Assembly: GCA_900552305.1 (NCBI GenBank)
Contig: URZD01000117.1
Location: 1 to 6,854, forward strand
DNA from: an uncultured Eubacteriales bacterium
GTDB lineage: Bacteria; Bacillota; Clostridia; Monoglobales; Monoglobaceae
Length of the DNA stretch: 6,854 bases
Direction: 5' to 3'
Shown here: positions 6,145-6,854 of the stretch, in pieces
Layout: each line of letters begins with the position of its first letter
Numbering within the stretch: position 1 is the first letter of the stretch
Program-made: the position numbers and the translations under genes
The notes under the pieces: generated by a model
Database searches by the model: none
What the model was told of the DNA's origin: nothing
The model's input: only the letters and a program-made list of their open reading frames with translations

Positions 6145-6854
6145 TTATTTCTTATCCGTGCCGCCGTTTTCGGCGTTATCGGATTTTTCCGTTACTTCCG
6201 TTTCGGCGTTATCTGCCTTTTCGGATTTTTCTGCCCTTTCGGAGTCTTTACCTTCCGCCGCAGCGGATTTCTCCGTCACGTTAAAGCTGCCGTCCGCATA
6301 GTCAACAACCGCGCGGCTGCCCGGCTTTATTACGCCTTCAAGCATTTTCTCGGCAACCAAATCCTCAATATCGGACTGGATTGCACGTCTGAGCGGTCTT
6401 GCGCCGTATACCGGGTCAAAGCCCGCCTTTGCAAGCTGCGCTATAGCGCTGTCGGTGAACTCCGCCTCGATGTCGTTTGCAGCAAGCCGTCCTTTAAGGG
6501 TATAGAGCATCTTTATGCAGATTGCCTTGATGTTCTCCTCGTCAAGCTGGTGGAATACGATTATATCGTCAATCCTGTTCAGGAACTCCGGACGGAACGC
6601 ACGTTTCAGCTCGCCCATAACGTCCGACTTGATTTTCGCATAGTCGCGTTCCTCGGTCTGCTCACCCGCCGCAAATCCGAGATTCTTTGACTCGGTGATA
6701 AGACGTGCGCCAAGGTTTGACGTCATGATTATTACCGTATTGCGGAAGTCAACCCTTCTGCCCTGCGAATCCGTAAGAATACCGTCGTCCAGAATCTGGA
6801 GCAGAATGTTGAATACATCCGGGTGCGCCTTCTCTATCTCGTCAAACAGGATTA
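6145..6854 (-). CDS. clpC: ATP-dependent Clp protease ATP-binding subunit ClpC, C-terminal part (5' partial)
   Basis: The reading frame enters from the right edge and ends at TAA (6147-6145), giving 235 visible residues of the second AAA+ module of an Hsp100 unfoldase. It opens with the Walker B strand and following helix (ILFDEIEKAHPDVFN), then ILDDGILTDSQGRRVDF, IIMTSNLGA (sensor 1 region) and ELKRAFRPEFLNRIDDIIVF with the arginine-finger region. The small domain carries sensor 2, GARPLRR (6385-6405). The spacing and the 'VMGELKRAFRPEFLNRID' and 'GVIKPGSRAVVDYADGSFNV' segments fit ClpC better than ClpB or ClpE. ClpC hexamers unfold substrates and feed them to ClpP in the cytoplasm. An unusual Lys/Glu/Ala/Asn-rich extension of about 43 residues follows the normal ClpC end (coding 6148-6276). 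Walker A, the ClpP-binding loop and the N domain are outside the window, so the ClpC call rests on the C-terminal domain. Confidence 0.92.
   Translation of the reverse strand, partial: ILFDEIEKAHPDVFNILLQILDDGILTDSQGRRVDFRNTVIIMTSNLGARLITESKNLGFAAGEQTEERDYAKIKSDVMGELKRAFRPEFLNRIDDIIVFHQLDEENIKAICIKMLYTLKGRLAANDIEAEFTDSAIAQLAKAGFDPVYGARPLRRAIQSDIEDLVAEKMLEGVIKPGSRAVVDYADGSFNVTEKSAAAEGKDSERAEKSEKADNAETEVTEKSDNAENGGTDKK

Noticed and set aside
6118..6690. 190-residue + strand frame opposite clpC
   Set aside because: It runs antisense to well-conserved ClpC motifs; the Phe/Arg-rich peptide is a complement artefact.

Overview
The window looks like chromosomal DNA of a Gram-positive, anaerobic Bacillota, most likely a Clostridia/Oscillospiraceae-type organism. 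This is inferred from four things: a ClpC-type Hsp100, a short protein with a BofC-like C-terminal domain, a class A penicillin-binding protein (PBP) with a strong AAGGAGGG ribosome site and TTG start, and an extracellular fibronectin-III protein ending in a module I associate with clostridial surface proteins. No species assignment is possible from the sequence alone.

Layout: (1) 2-2785 (+) is the 3' part of a large secreted fibronectin type III (FN3)/Ig-like protein whose N-terminus lies outside the window. (2) 2786-3065 is intergenic, with reiterated CGGCAA-containing direct repeats followed by a strong rho-independent terminator. (3) 3066-3482 (-) is a small membrane-anchored protein with a BofC-like C-terminal domain. 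(4) 3483-3685 is an AT-rich divergent promoter region with a good extended -10 promoter for the next gene. (5) 3686-5931 (+) is a class A PBP (glycosyltransferase plus transpeptidase) interrupted by a frameshift at about 4829-4835, immediately before the catalytic SxxK motif. (6) 5932-6144 is a convergent intergenic region with an imperfect palindrome (probable bidirectional terminator, resembling an insertion-sequence end) and a 20-bp perfect palindrome. (7) 6145-6854 (-) is the C-terminal part of ClpC, whose 5' end lies outside the window.

The genes alternate in orientation (convergent, divergent, convergent), so they are probably transcribed independently rather than as one operon. The shared theme is cell envelope and housekeeping: a surface adhesin-like protein, peptidoglycan synthesis and protein quality control. 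I see no defence system, CRISPR array, complete mobile element or RNA gene. The most notable feature is the PBP frameshift, which is exactly repaired by restoring one copy of a CCGT tandem duplication. It is either a real inactivation of the transpeptidase half or a sequencing/assembly error.
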